Shown: positions 12,712-24,940 of the stretch, piece after piece
How the letters are laid out: the number at the start of each line of letters is the position of its first letter
Numbering within the stretch: the first letter of the stretch is position 1
Source of the DNA: Mya arenaria
Lineage: Eukaryota; Mollusca; Bivalvia; Myida; Myidae
Length of the DNA stretch: 64,000 nt
Reading direction: 5' to 3'
Assembly (NCBI RefSeq): GCF_026914265.1
Contig: NC_069126.1
Location: 36,707,725 to 36,771,724 of the forward strand
Notes under the pieces: model-generated
What the model saw: the letters and a program-made list of their open reading frames with translations, nothing else
What the model was told of the DNA's origin: nothing
The model's database searches: none
Position numbers and translations under genes: made by a program

Positions 12712-13944
12712 CTAGTCCTCAAAAAACTACTCTCATGTGGTAGTGTATCAATGAAAACACATAAAACGATCCGTGATGGTCAATGGGAGGTGATAAGAAA
12801 TGACAATCAGAGTGAGAGTTGCGCATAACGTGTTCGGAGAGAGAGAATTTACTTCTTTAAGGGTTTTTATGCTTTAGATAGGATATCATTATATGATAAC
12901 CACAATAAACCGTTTTTCATTAATCAAAGTATGTGGTTTGACTAATTGAAATAAGCTACTTAACCCTGTTAAGCTTAAGAAGTTTCGAGAAATTAGGGCC
13001 TGGTGTGTGTGAGTCGATAAGACTTTTAATTGCAAAATGCATAGACCGGGTCCTAATTTTCAAACATTCTTAAACCTAACTTAAATATGACTTTGTAAAA
13101 CAGAAAGTAATTTATCGTATTGATTTCAAATATTATTTCCTTCACAAGCCTCAAATATTACACAGTTTATACCACTCAAAAATAGTGTGCAGAGCTTGAA
13201 CCTGTTAAATGGGACTTGATTAAGATGTTCCGAGAAAATGGGGCCTGGCCGTGTACCGAGGCCCGGTTTCAGGTGCATGCGACACATTAAGTGCAGTCAT
13301 TTTACATGGTTTTCAACAGACGCTTTATATTTTGAAAACTGTATGTACGTATGTTCGAGTTTAAATAGTTACACTTTCCATCTAAAACCGGAGTCTAAAA
13401 ATATTATTTTTTTAGAACTGTATTATTATTTGGATCACAACGTTCACAAAATCAAGCACGATACGTATACATAACACTTTCCATGAAACGCTGTTACATT
13501 AATTAAGCGCTTGCAAGTTATGCGAGTTCGAGACGATCAGATTTTTATTTTAACATTTAGCACAGCACATTATCAATTCTATCGGGAACTGATATCCCCG
13601 ATCTTTATTTGTACTAACATAACCCTCTGAAAAAGAGAGCCATACTTACTGTTTACGTCCATTTTCAACTTAATTACACTACTTCGGAAAGCGTTTTCTA
13701 CGCATAACAAAATGTGACGGCTCCATGGTTTATAGGTTCTCGGTGATATGTAATTGCCTCCCTTTGACCATAATTTTCCTGTGTGCGGCTTCATTATAAA
13801 AGGTGATTTCAGGATTTGACGTGTGAGGCATCGGAGCCGAAAACATTTTGATTTCATTCTTTCTAAACACTCATTACCTCATTTTCATCAACTGAGTCGA
13901 CCTCTACCTAGATCATGACCTATTCCTCCCTATATTAATGTTTT
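12712..13944. other. Intergenic, nothing assigned
   Basis: No recognisable gene. A minus-strand frame of 92 codons (13579-13857) covers 'caaagggaggcaatta' (on the minus strand), a motif often seen in molluscan repeats. I do not call it coding. Confidence 0.4.
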
Positions 13945-14545
13945 TAGCTCTGTCTTTCCTCCGTACCTCACGGTCTGCAGCCATGTCTACCTCTACCTAC
14001 CATACTGCCTGCAGCCCATTCTACCACTCACTACCTCGTCTGCAGCTCTGTCTATCGTCTCTCTCTTTATCTCATGCAATGCAGCTTTGTCTAACTCTCA
14101 CTACCTCACGGTCTGCAGTCATGTCTACCTCTACCTACCTTACGGTCTGCAGCCATGTCTACCTCTACCTACCATACTGCATGCAACCCATTCTATGTAT
14201 TCCTACCTCATATCTGCAGCTCTGTCAATCTTCTGTCTCTTTATTTCATGCAATTCAGCCATGTCTACCTCTCACTACCTCACGGTCTGCAGCCATGTCT
14301 ACCTCTACCTACCTCACGGTCTGCATGCTTTCTCTATATCTGTCTTCCTATTTCTATCTCACAATCTACATCGTTCTACCTCTCTACCTGAAGCTGTTCC
14401 TTCGTTTCTCTCATCATTTGCTGTCTATTGTTTACCTCTCAATACATTGCTGATATGCATAGCATGGTATGCAGCTCTGTATATCACTTACTACCAATTA
14501 GTAGCTCTGCCTACCTTACTCTGCATACCTCTGCCTACCACAACA
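13945..14545 (+). repeat. Degenerate CT-rich tandem repeat
   Basis: Units of about 30-40 bp are built on 'ctacctcacggtctgcagcc' and 'atgtctacctctaccta'. They are irregular, with a longer repeated block. Three overlapping open frames through it (peptides rich in STSTYHTACS-like motifs) come from the low stop-codon content of the repeat and are not genes. Confidence 0.75.
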
Positions 14546-15364
14546 TAAGTATGACTTTGTGAGTCTTCCTTGCTTGAAAACATTTATTCTAAACAGTTAA
14601 TGGTTTTGCAGTCCATTTTTTCCTATCTAAGGGGAAATGACTACTTCTAGTAAAAGCTAACTTGCCAATGTTTCATTAGCTTGTGACTTTCAACTAACAT
14701 AATTGTATATATATATATTGCCAAGACTGTTAATCCTTGTGGTAACGTTTCACTCCCGTATAAGTTTGCATGTAATTTAAATTCGCCTCAAGGCTACAAT
14801 TAAATGAATGATCATATTCATATATAAATATTTAACTTTGCTAACTGAAGCTTGGCGTTTCTCAAATAATCTTAAAATGAAATTAACCTTTGTTCATGCA
14901 CAGAATTTTATAACTTTCAAAATGACATTATTTAGCATCAAAACCTATAAGATAAGGTAATCATTGTGACTAGATGAAATGCCCTTTAGTTTGATATAGT
15001 GTACACTTACTTGGTTATAATAATAATATTAATGTTGACAAGGTTGACAGGTATACATTTAGTCTAAGGTGTAATTGACAAGGCTGTCTGGTGTATTCAG
15101 CACAGCTAAAGAAAATAGTTTAACTGTTTCCTATCATATTTTTCAAGATTGCATACACCTTTTGATGGTGCGACTCTTGTCTATAGACAAAAGTAATAAA
15201 AAATTATTATGCAACATTAATTTTAAGAGGTTATATGTACATACACAGATTTTATCATAAGTGACAGTATCACTCATAGATGGTGAAACAGTTTTTATTT
15301 ATTTATATCATTAACATTATACTATGTATATAATCATATTAATAAAATGTTTTCGTTATCTCAG
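14546..15364. other. AT-rich spacer
   Basis: No gene was recognised. A short TA repeat lies at 14707-14720. Confidence 0.4.
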
Positions 15365-15515
15365 ACTGAAACTGTCACCGATGGAGTCAATGTATATGAA
15401 ACTATTAACATTCATTGAAACTCCATGTGATAAAGTGCACAGACTTAGGACTCAAACTTTGGATTTTGTGAAAAGCCTTTCTAGAGCCATGGGAACATCT
15501 TCAGTAATTTCTTAA
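15365..15515 (+). CDS. Possible 3'-terminal exon, gene unrecognised
   Basis: After an acceptor (cgttatctcag), an open stretch encodes LKLSPMESMYMKLLTFIETP, then CDKVHRLRTQTLDFVKSLSR, and stops at 15513-15515. A polyadenylation hexamer AATAAA follows at 15555-15560, about 40 bp after the stop. The combination of acceptor, protein-like composition and closely following poly(A) signal suggests a last exon. I do not recognise the family, and I could not identify upstream exons among the repeats at 9-15 kb. It may equally be chance. Confidence 0.3.
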
Positions 15516-15560
15516 CTTAAGTTGACTTCCTAAGATTTTCATAGTCAAGATTTAAATAAA

Positions 15561-17774
15561 AGTTGAAAGTGTGTTGATCATAAAAGTATGTACAGTGCAT
15601 AGGCCTACTTTAAATAAAAGTATTGTATTTAAGGTAATATTAAATTCTTATTTCATATGACCAGTGAAATACCTAATTGATGAAAATGACCTAAGTTAGA
15701 AAATCAGTTCATGTTTTATGAATACTCATCCAGGGCCTGAGTCTGAGACTTGTTCCTTGAGCTTGAATGGCAAAAACGAATTTAAACATTCTCTAATTTA
15801 TTCTCAAATATTCATCCAAAAGGAGATTAACAAACAAAAGTAAATGATTTACGATTCAATAATAAATGTAGAATGAAATATTTAAACAATGAAAACAATA
15901 CATAAAACATAAAGATCAATGGACAATGAATTACAGCAAGCACAATGTACATGTATATAGCAGCTACATGTTTAATAACTAGAAATGTACATACATTCAA
16001 GAAATGTACACACATTCAAGAAAGTATGTTAAAATTGCGAAAAGTTAATATATAAATCAAATCTCATAAAAGAAGTTGTAACAATGAGCAATGTACATAT
16101 GGGCAATGATATGTAGAAAATTTGTTAGATTTGATACCATATTGACAAATGGCACTATTTTGCTGTTAAACAAATAAGTTTAATGTAATCAAATAACATG
16201 TTTCTTTTTAACACATAACATTTTTCCTGTTTGCATACCAGTAGTAAGTGAAGGAAATACGATAAGATGTATATTGAAAATGCTTGACATCATACACAAG
16301 GCAAATGATATTTACACAAAAACTTACTTTACCTTTTATGTATACTCAATAATAGGTTATGATTATAAGAGTTTAATTAATCGTCTTAAGATATACACTT
16401 TGAAATGCCATTAAACAATAAGTACTGTAGTTTAATTGAGGCTTAAAGGGGTGAAATGGGGAATTTGTCAAATACAATCTTTTTTCTTCTTTTTTTTTTA
16501 AACCTGTTGGCACAGGCAAAATCTGTAAAGAATTCGGGGTAGCGCAGAGACTGTGTTCATAACATACATGTAGCATTTAACCAGAGTGTTAAAATTTGTA
16601 AAGTACTGACCAAGGAGATTTTGGAGCAAATTGTAGGTGCCACAACAAACACATTTATAACATTTTAAAAAACTATGACACATTAATGTATTTTGCTGTA
16701 GTTGATTGAATCATGTGATGAACCTTGACATTTAAAGTCTTATTTACAGCATCTTTGGTATAACATTGAACAATTTAATAATTATTTCAAACATGAAAGA
16801 ACCAACTAAAGTGACCTTGACCTTGGTGTATTAGAACTACATATGTACGGTATGTAAGACTGGTAACTTATAACATTTATGACAAATGTATTTTTACAAA
16901 CGCAACAAATCCCCAGAACCGATAAAAACACACTCAAAATAATTTTCTAAAATTCAGTTACATTATCAAGATAAGCATAGACAAAGCCTATTTACAATGA
17001 AAGCAATAGATTGACATGTTCATAAGACTAATAAACATTGCCAACAAGTTTTATATCATTATTAGGTATTTAAGGGACTCATTCACTTTTTGTCATTGGA
17101 ACATAGAAAAATAAAATGAAAAAAAAATGTGATATGTAAACGAAATCCTTGTAACAATGATATAACATCATCGAAAGTTCTAATTAGGGCTATCTTGCTA
17201 AAAATTATTTAAAATGTGACAGAAAAATAAGCTCCATATTGCCACAAGCGTAAGCAATGCAATTAAAAGTTGAATTATTCTAGGCTTGAATTTACACAAT
17301 TCTGCTAAAATGGGCATCTACTTGTAGTTCTTTGGTGTTTGCTGATTCAAAACAAGAAAAATAAAAAACGGTTGCCGAAATAAAGTCTGTTAGCGAGTCT
17401 ATAAATCTATTTAAATACATTGGACGTTTCTAGTACAGACATTAAGCACAATGATACATACATCAATGAGTTAACCGCATGAAATTCATCATACCACATT
17501 ATATCATCATCATCTATTAAAAAAAACACTAATCCATTTACAATCCAGTAGGTGGGCTTTTTACAGTTGCAACTGACAATATTTGATTTACAGTTATTTT
17601 ACAACAACATTGATATACAGTTGTATTTAAATTGTTCTCTTCAATAATTAACACAATTCTCCCTGCACGCACATATCTATGTACACGTACCACATAAAAA
17701 ATGAAACCAGCTCATGAGTTCAAACTGTATCTGAGACATTCCATGGCATTTTTCCACAGAAATTCTTGTGTCAC
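15561..17774. other. AT-rich sequence, likely 3' UTR side of the minus-strand gene
   Basis: No coding exon was recognised. The part next to 17775 probably includes the 3' UTR of the minus-strand I-kappa-B-like gene. Its end could not be placed with confidence. Confidence 0.4.
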
Positions 17775-20700
17775 TTATCGAGGTCCACTGGCTGCACTCT
17801 GTAGAGTGTTCCAAAGTCTGTTCCAAATCTCCACCTCAAAACTTGCCTTCAAACCCTCAGCAATCTTAATACATGAGCTGCCGTCAAAGGCTTGGGTTTT
17901 AACCACATTCTTAACTTTGTCTTTCGGGACACACTTCAAAATGGTGTCCACAAGGTCTACGTTTTTCTGCTCGATAGCATACATGAGAGGAGTCCGCCCA
18001 CTTTTCTTGTCCTGCAATGAAAAAGGCAATGTTTACATAGTAGGAGAGCAGACCAATAAACCATGATATTCAATAATCAAATTTCAACCAGAGTTAAATC
18101 ATATATACCGTACTATATGCTATTTACAAGGGTTCTTGTTTCATACCAAAATATTCAAAAATCATTTTTTTGAGCACATTACCTCTACATCTTCATGATA
18201 TCATGTCCTGAACAATTATAATCTGACATTTAAAAAAATTGCAAAATGAAAATAATTTTGAATAATTTATAAATAGCTTAACAAAAGATTGTATACAAAT
18301 ATTGTTCCAGGTGGCTTAATTATAAAATAATGCAATTTCATATAAGAAGGTAAAAACTGTAAAACATTTTATAAATAAAAGGCTGTTTCTGGACTGATAT
18401 ATTCACATAACGTGTAATAGTCAAGCATCCAGTGTATAACATATGCCTACCTGTGCTGAAGGATCTGCGCCCGCGTTGATGAGGGTAACGATGATCTGGC
18501 GACTGTCTGTCCGCTCAGTGCTGTCTGCGCGTTTCTTCATGCGTCCGTGGGCCAGTATCGCACAGTGAAGGGCAGTCTGACCTGGAAAGAACAATGACAA
18601 CTTTATCAGAAAGCATTCAAAAGGGAAATCTAATGAATAGAGATAAAAGGATGATTGAGTTTGACAAAAATCCATTGTTATCAACAGAGGTCGCTGATAA
18701 TCATTTCCATGATATCAAAATCAAATATGGCCATGTTACTGTATTCTTAAACATAGAAATACATGTACACAGAAGGACACAGGTTATAATTAGTATCTTA
18801 ATGTTGATATTTTTTGCAAAATGAAACATGCATTTAGAGTATTTCATTGGTAACAAGATGGAACAACAGGTCATAAAATACTATACTTCTGCTTTAATTG
18901 AACCATACTGACAGATATCAACTTGCTATGCTGTGTATGCACTCAAGATTGGGACAGGTTATACAATTTATCAGACAGTTGTTAATTTAAACATAAAAAA
19001 TATCTCCCTTCAATTAAAGGAAATAAATTTACTTCACAAATTAGCATAACTTTTATAACCGGTAATTAATTTCCCTTTGTTATGTATCTCCTATCTGACA
19101 GTGTGAGTGTATTGAATTGAATCATGATGCATTTGTGAAAACTGCTAAGTTTAAAAAGTTACATTATTTCCTGATAGTTTGCATAGAAACAGACAATTGC
19201 CTAAACTGAACTGACATACATGCACAGTAGGTTTTACCAATTTGAAAATGTCAATCTGGAAATTCTAAAACAAGGGCAATGCCTTTATTTTATTATTTTT
19301 TTAGTTAGTTCTTGTTTTCTAATCCTCCAACATATTGTGATGTATTTCATTTCTATACATATAACGTATGTATGTTTGTATACTATTTGTTAAATAAATA
19401 AAGATTAAACTAAGGGCAATGCCTACACAGTTCTTAATGCCTAGCTTTAAAAAATGAAGAAATACCCACTTGACAAACACCATACATAATCATGACAATA
19501 ATCAAGTGACTGATGCATAACTTGCCATTTCTATTTTATTCCAAATCAAAACGAGCTAATAAAACTAATCGGACAATTAATTTCTACACATACCATAATT
19601 GTTGCAGTTGTTGATGGTGATATCGGGGGCTTTGAGAAGCTCAACTAGTGTTCGATGATGTTCCTTGCCACACGAGGCAGCAACGTGTATCGCGGCCTTT
19701 ACCTCCCTCGTGAGACCGTCCGTTGAAAGGTTCTGAAACAAGTATAAGCATGTAATTAATAATCAATGAGTTAAACCTTAATAACACAGCAAACAAGTTT
19801 CAGATTAATACCTCATAAATTTTGGAAAAATTTTGCTCCACAAACCCCCATTTAGCTATAAAATGAAGATTCAGTTCAATCGCTAAATATATAGAATATT
19901 TATATCAGAGTGGTTCGGTGTCATGTCATGTCAATTGAATCAATAAAAAGAAATTTAATATAAACTTAAGACAAATAAATGGACGATACATGTATAAATG
20001 CTGGGGTTACCTCTGCAAGAAAGTTTGCGTTGGCGCCATATTTGATGAGCATAGCAACCATGTATGGCTGGTTGATACACACGGCCAGATATAGTGGGGT
20101 CTGGCGCTTCTTGTTCTGTATGTCGACTAGGTACTCCAAATGTTCACGCTTCAATCGCTCCAGTAAAGCCTGAAGAACAACAAAGTAATGATGTAATATG
20201 TTAGGCTTTGCTACCGTATCATTACAGCAGACTGTGCACACAACTGGACTATATGTATACTGTTAGGATAGAACTTCATTTTGATTGCATATTAATATTT
20301 ATATGATCTTGAACACAATTATTAAGTAACATAGTAAGTTGGCAGCAAACTGTAAATGTTAAGTTTATTAATTAATTATTATCCAGTAAAAAGAAATCGT
20401 TTTCAAATAAATCAAAATTTTACCAGGTAAAAATTAAACAAGTATCTTAACAAGCCTGAAGCCGATTGTTTAGAAAACAGTAAAAATACTAACTTTCTTA
20501 GTGTTAAGTGACAAATGTCTCTCTACAAGCCAGGGAGCATGTGCAAGCTTCATCGCTCTCATTAAACACTAAGCCTCATTACAGCTAATGATGACGTACC
20601 TGTAACATGTGGCAGTCTGTTTTCAGGACGGCAATGTGCAGATAGGTGTCACCCTCTTCGTCACATTTCTCCAGTTTCATTCGCTCCATGTCTGCGACTG

Positions 20701-23700
20701 TACGTCTCGCAATCATCAACAGCTTGTTCTGTTTTTCTTTGTCAACTAGAAAAATTATCTACTATTTATTTATAAATAACAAAACATCCTTTGTGACATT
20801 TTGAATAGGAAGCAGCAGTGTTCGGTGATTGCAAGTTCTTTTTTCTTTCATCATTCGATGCATTATTGCATTATTGGTGCAGATGAGTAAATTCATAATA
20901 ACAAGTGATTATTTTCAGTATTAAATCATCTTTGGAAATGCTACATTTGCAGATATTTAAGAAGCAATATGTTGCATATACATTAATATATTTTGCATAA
21001 TTTTCATCCCTACAAAATAAACATAACCAAAAGATCACTTAGTTAAACAAAGAAGAATTATAAGCAAAATTATCTTATGAAATTTCTATTCAAAATTCAG
21101 ACACATACCATTCTCATTCCTATTGCCACCAGGGCCTCTGTTGGCACTAGACTGTCTTCCTGCAGCAGTTACACGACCCTTGGGTTGTGGGCCAGCCATG
21201 GTTGAGATTGCTTGGTTTGGTGTGCTAGAGCCAGATGTTTGCTGTCCAGATATCTTCGGCAGAATCTTTCTTGGTTCCCTCTTTTTAGAAGGGGGTGGAT
21301 TCACAATCCTCATGCCTGCAGGCAGTATAATTATAGGCTGATTAGCTGCTGTAACATTTGGCATGACGATCTGTTGACCAGGTTGACCCATATTTTGCAG
21401 AACAGGAGCTACTGCTGGCTGAAGTTGTGGAGCAGGGGGCCCTAGTTGGAGCTGAGGCATCATGTGGGGCATAAAATTAGGTAGCTGCTGCTGCTGTCTG
21501 TTTAAAGCAATCTGCTTCTTGCGTTCCCTTTCCCTCTCTCCATCTTCAATAACATGTTTGAAGGCTTCCTCTACATCTTTCAATTCTTCAGCATCAATGC
21601 TAAAACTGTTTTGACTTTCCTCCGTCATCTGCATCAGGGGGCTTCCATAGCCAGAGGATGGAGAGGGTGTGGCTCGATAATTTGGAGAAGGTGCCCCATG
21701 GTACTTGGGTGGTGACATGCCCATAACCAGCTGAGTTTCATGCTGGGGACTGAGCCCACAGGCACTGTCAACAGAAGGTGGTGACATATAGGTCTGGCTG
21801 CCTGGGCTCACGGCCCTGTCAGAGTAGGGGCTCCCTAAGCCCTCTGACTGGGAATCTACACCGCTGTCAGACATTGTCTCTGAAGGCCTGCGGTAGTCCT
21901 TATAAGTTTGAGCATTGAAGTCGGTCTGACTGGTCATTTGAAACAAGTTCGCCATTCCGTTGCCCATTGAAGTCATATTTGTGGTGGGGAGGTCAAAAGC
22001 ATTCCCAGGAACAATAGCGTCCAAGAGTTTATCAGCTTCTGTTATATCTGGTAACTGTGTCTGAACAGTCACCTCTCCCCCATTCATCCTGTTGTTCATC
22101 TTGATTGTGCTTGTTGGTGCAAAATCTTGTGTATAGAACTGTTGTGGCATTCCAGCGTTGGTGAAAGCAGGGAAATTTGCCTGCTGGTTCAAGTTGTTTA
22201 AGGTTGCATTACTGTCAAACATCCCAGGCTGAAAAGTTGTAGGTAACGGAAATAAGCCAGGCCTGACAAATTTTGATGGCTGCGAGGAACCAAAATCATC
22301 GCAGTCATCGTCATATGGACGTCTACCATTTGTATTATACGGCGGTTCTTGTTGACTATAATTTGATGGGAAATATGTCCCATTTGGCTGCATAACTGGG
22401 ACATTTGGGTATGATTTTCTTGTGGTAATCACTGGCTGGCCATGCATCGGACCACGTTCAACAAACTCTGAATCATCGTCTTTATCACCATCCTTGCCAC
22501 CCCTGTTTGCAAGTATTTCACTATCATCCTCTTCCACATCACTAGTTGATTCAGGAGCAATATTTAGCTTGTTGACAGCCTCAGACAGGTCCTTCAGCTC
22601 ATCTGCCTCATCCTTAACTTTCTCCTTCATTTTGCTTCCAATGGCTACAATGCAAAGAATGGAAAATGTACAATCAGGTTTATTTCTTTTATCCTTTAAA
22701 AACTTATTAGGAGGTCACAAACAGAATTCAGATTTTTAAATACATATATGCACATGCCATGAGCATTCAAGGTACATGTAACTTGGACATTAATTTTGTT
22801 ACAGCTTACATCACTAAAGCAAAATGTTTCACTATTGAACTCTGAATTATTGAATTTTGACAAAGGGTTATTAAACACCTAAATGAAGATAGTGATGTTC
22901 TTCATTAAAATCAGTTGAGATGTTATGAATATTAATATAGTGGCCACATCTGGTAAGGAATACTAAGACAGAGAGCATACAAAATGACTTTGGTCAAGTT
23001 TTGACAATTCGTGAGCCATAACTATGAAATATGTAATGCAATATTTTTGTTTACAAATTAAGTGATATATTATCCCTGTAATCCTTAAAAAGAAATGCTT
23101 AAGAAATAGAGAAGACGACGTGAATTTGGTCCAATGTTGACAGTTAAGGGCCATAAATCCAGCAAGATATTATGCCCATATTTATTGTAACCAAGTTTGG
23201 TAAATATTGCATAAGAAATGCTCAAGTAAGAAAGTAAACAAAGTGAAATTGGTCAAATAAGGAAACACAGTCTAGTATCTCCAGAGGTAATAACGGATCT
23301 GTATGTTAATCAAACTCGGTCTAAATATTATGCTAATGAATATTGTAACCAGATTTGGTAAAAATTGGATAACAAATAAAAGGGTTAACACCCCCTAACG
23401 AGAATGACCCAGACAACATCATACAGCATCATACAATCATATAATCTATATTATGTCCCAATGATAAACAAATAACCAAAGATATGCACCCCCCCCCCTC
23501 AGCCACAATAATGCGCATTTAGGGAACTTTGTTTAACATTTGGATATTCGTTTTGTTCCCTAAACGCCACCAGTCAACTGATTCATACCAATGTAAAATA
23601 TATTCTTCAACTGTAATGCCACAAAACTAAACACTTCATTATAAATATAAAACACAAAAGTTGAACATTAATTGATTTAGCCAATACCCTTCTCTTATTA

Positions 23701-24569
23701 CACTTAAGTGTTTCATAAAACATTTCAGATCGGCTTTTGTCAACAAAGTATTGTCATTTTAGCATAAAACCGTAAAAACCGTGCCCGTAAACTTTTCGCT
23801 CAATATACTTGGATCTGTCATTTTGGGCTAGAAAAAAAACAAGTGGGATATGGACGCGCAGAGACGCGAAATTAAAAATCGTCAAAGACTCTGGAGCGGC
23901 CATTTATATGGACTAAGCCCCCCCCTCCCAACACACATGAAACTGACCCCCACCCCGCCAATAATGAATGTGATGGAGAAAGCATTTTCACATTTTCCTT
24001 TCCCCCTGAGGAATTCCTTTCCAAACTTTTAAATAAACATTTATGATCTAATGAGTAATGTAAGTTCCAGTTCTACTCCGTCTCCGTGGCCTAGTGGTTA
24101 AACGTCCGCCTACGGAGCGGGAGGTCGTGGGTTCAATCCCTGGCCGCGACATACCAAAAGACGTTAAAAATTGGTACAAGTAGCTCCCTAGCCTGGTGCT
24201 CGGCATTTAAAGGGTAGTGCTTGGAAAAGTGCTTTACACCGAGCACGTAAAAGAACCAAGGGGTCTCTTCGAAAAAGAGCTAGGGTATCGTATCCGGACT
24301 TCCTTGTATCACACCAGTCTCTTCAGCGTGCTGTCCCTTCAGCAAAAACAAAGGACCCCGTTGGAAATAAGTGCTTGCACTTTCACGGGTTATCCTTGAC
24401 CGCAAGGTCTAAAGAAATACATACATACATACATACTGTAATAACATTAACAATATCATAAATAAACAAATACAGTATTGAAACAAATCTTACTCTCTCC
24501 ACGAGTAATATTTCGGTCCGACGTTTTCTCTACTCCAAGCACTATTCCTACGCCTGATTTGTCCTTCAT
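17775..24569 (-). CDS. Nuclear-type I-kappa-B / Bcl-3-like ankyrin protein (gene 1)
   Basis: Seven coding exons join in phase with GT-AG borders: 24569-24494, 22644-21109, 20745-20600, 20169-20011, 19732-19594, 18581-18451 and 18011-17775, giving about 807 residues. Residues 1-537 are disordered, with a conserved N-terminal patch (LSEAVNKLNI...VERGP), a DSGVDS motif at residues 285-290, a mixed-charge helix (about residues 380-405), a Q/P-rich stretch, and PPPSKKREPRK (about 475-485), which looks like an NLS. Residues about 538-807 form about six ankyrin repeats: DEEGDTYLHIAV, NKKRQTPLYLAV, AAIHVAAS, GQTALHCAI, SGRTPLMYAI and a final DGSSCIKIAE. Repeat order and the DEEGDTYLHIAV start resemble Bcl-3, I-kappa-B-NS and I-kappa-B-zeta, which bind NF-kappa-B subunits in the nucleus. 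Intron 1 (1.8 kb) carries a SINE. The ATG of the small first exon is chosen because it gives continuous phase. An upstream non-coding exon is possible. Confidence 0.88.
24079..24436 (+). mobile_element. tRNA-derived SINE with ATAC tail
   Basis: The head is tRNA-like with an A box (TGGCCTAGTGG, 24087-24097) and a B box (GGTTCAATCCC, 24130-24140), the two internal RNA polymerase III promoter boxes. An unrelated body of about 270 bp follows, ending in 'taaagaaatacatacatacatacatac'. The acceptor stem is imperfect, so this is not a functional tRNA gene. It lies in intron 1 of the minus-strand I-kappa-B-like gene, antisense to it. Confidence 0.85.
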
Positions 24570-24674
24570 GATTCCAAATAATAATCTTTAAACTCTGAAT
24601 TTGTTCGCAAGAATTTACTCTCCAAGACTAACGGGGAAAATTCAGAAAAGACCTCTATCCGGAAACGAAAGTTG

Positions 24675-24769
24675 ATTGGTAGAAAACAGTCGCTTCGTCA
24701 AAAGGGAAATTCCCTCATGAATATTGGCTGATGACGTCCAACCAATGAAAATTCTTATTCTAAAAATAG
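24675..24769 (-). promoter_or_regulatory. Putative promoter of I-kappa-B gene 1
   Basis: Around the kappa-B site lie three CCAAT-type pentamers (24675-24679, 24723-24727 and 24742-24746), a CRE/ATF-like TGACGTCC (24732-24739) and an AT-rich CTAAAAATAG (24760-24769), which matches a MEF2-type consensus. No clear TATA box is visible. This density of motifs within 200 bp of the ATG supports a proximal promoter. Individual short motifs may be chance. Confidence 0.45.
24704..24714. promoter_or_regulatory. Perfect kappa-B site GGGAAATTCCC
   Basis: GGGAAATTCCC is a symmetric match to the NF-kappa-B consensus GGGRNWYYCC. It lies about 135 bp upstream of the ATG of I-kappa-B-like gene 1. Known I-kappa-B family genes are themselves NF-kappa-B targets, so negative or positive autoregulation is a reasonable inference. 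Confidence 0.6.
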
Positions 24770-24940
24770 CTTAAGTTCCTTGTTGTAATGTTACTAAAAA
24801 TAAATTCCGCCATTTGCCGGTTATTTCCGAATGTTTCCGTTTCATGAGGATAACTAACATACCAAAATTGCCTCATCTCCGCGCAAATTGATTGAACTCG
24901 CGAAAAGACCTCAAAATAACTTACAGATAAAATTAATAAT

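Noticed and set aside
13938-14548. 171- and 153-codon Ser/Thr/Leu-rich frames
   Set aside because: They lie in a degenerate CT-rich tandem repeat, overlap each other in different frames, and show no domain or codon-level constraint.
24079-24150. A functional tRNA gene
   Set aside because: A and B boxes are present, but the acceptor stem is mismatched and the sequence continues into a SINE body and ATAC tail.
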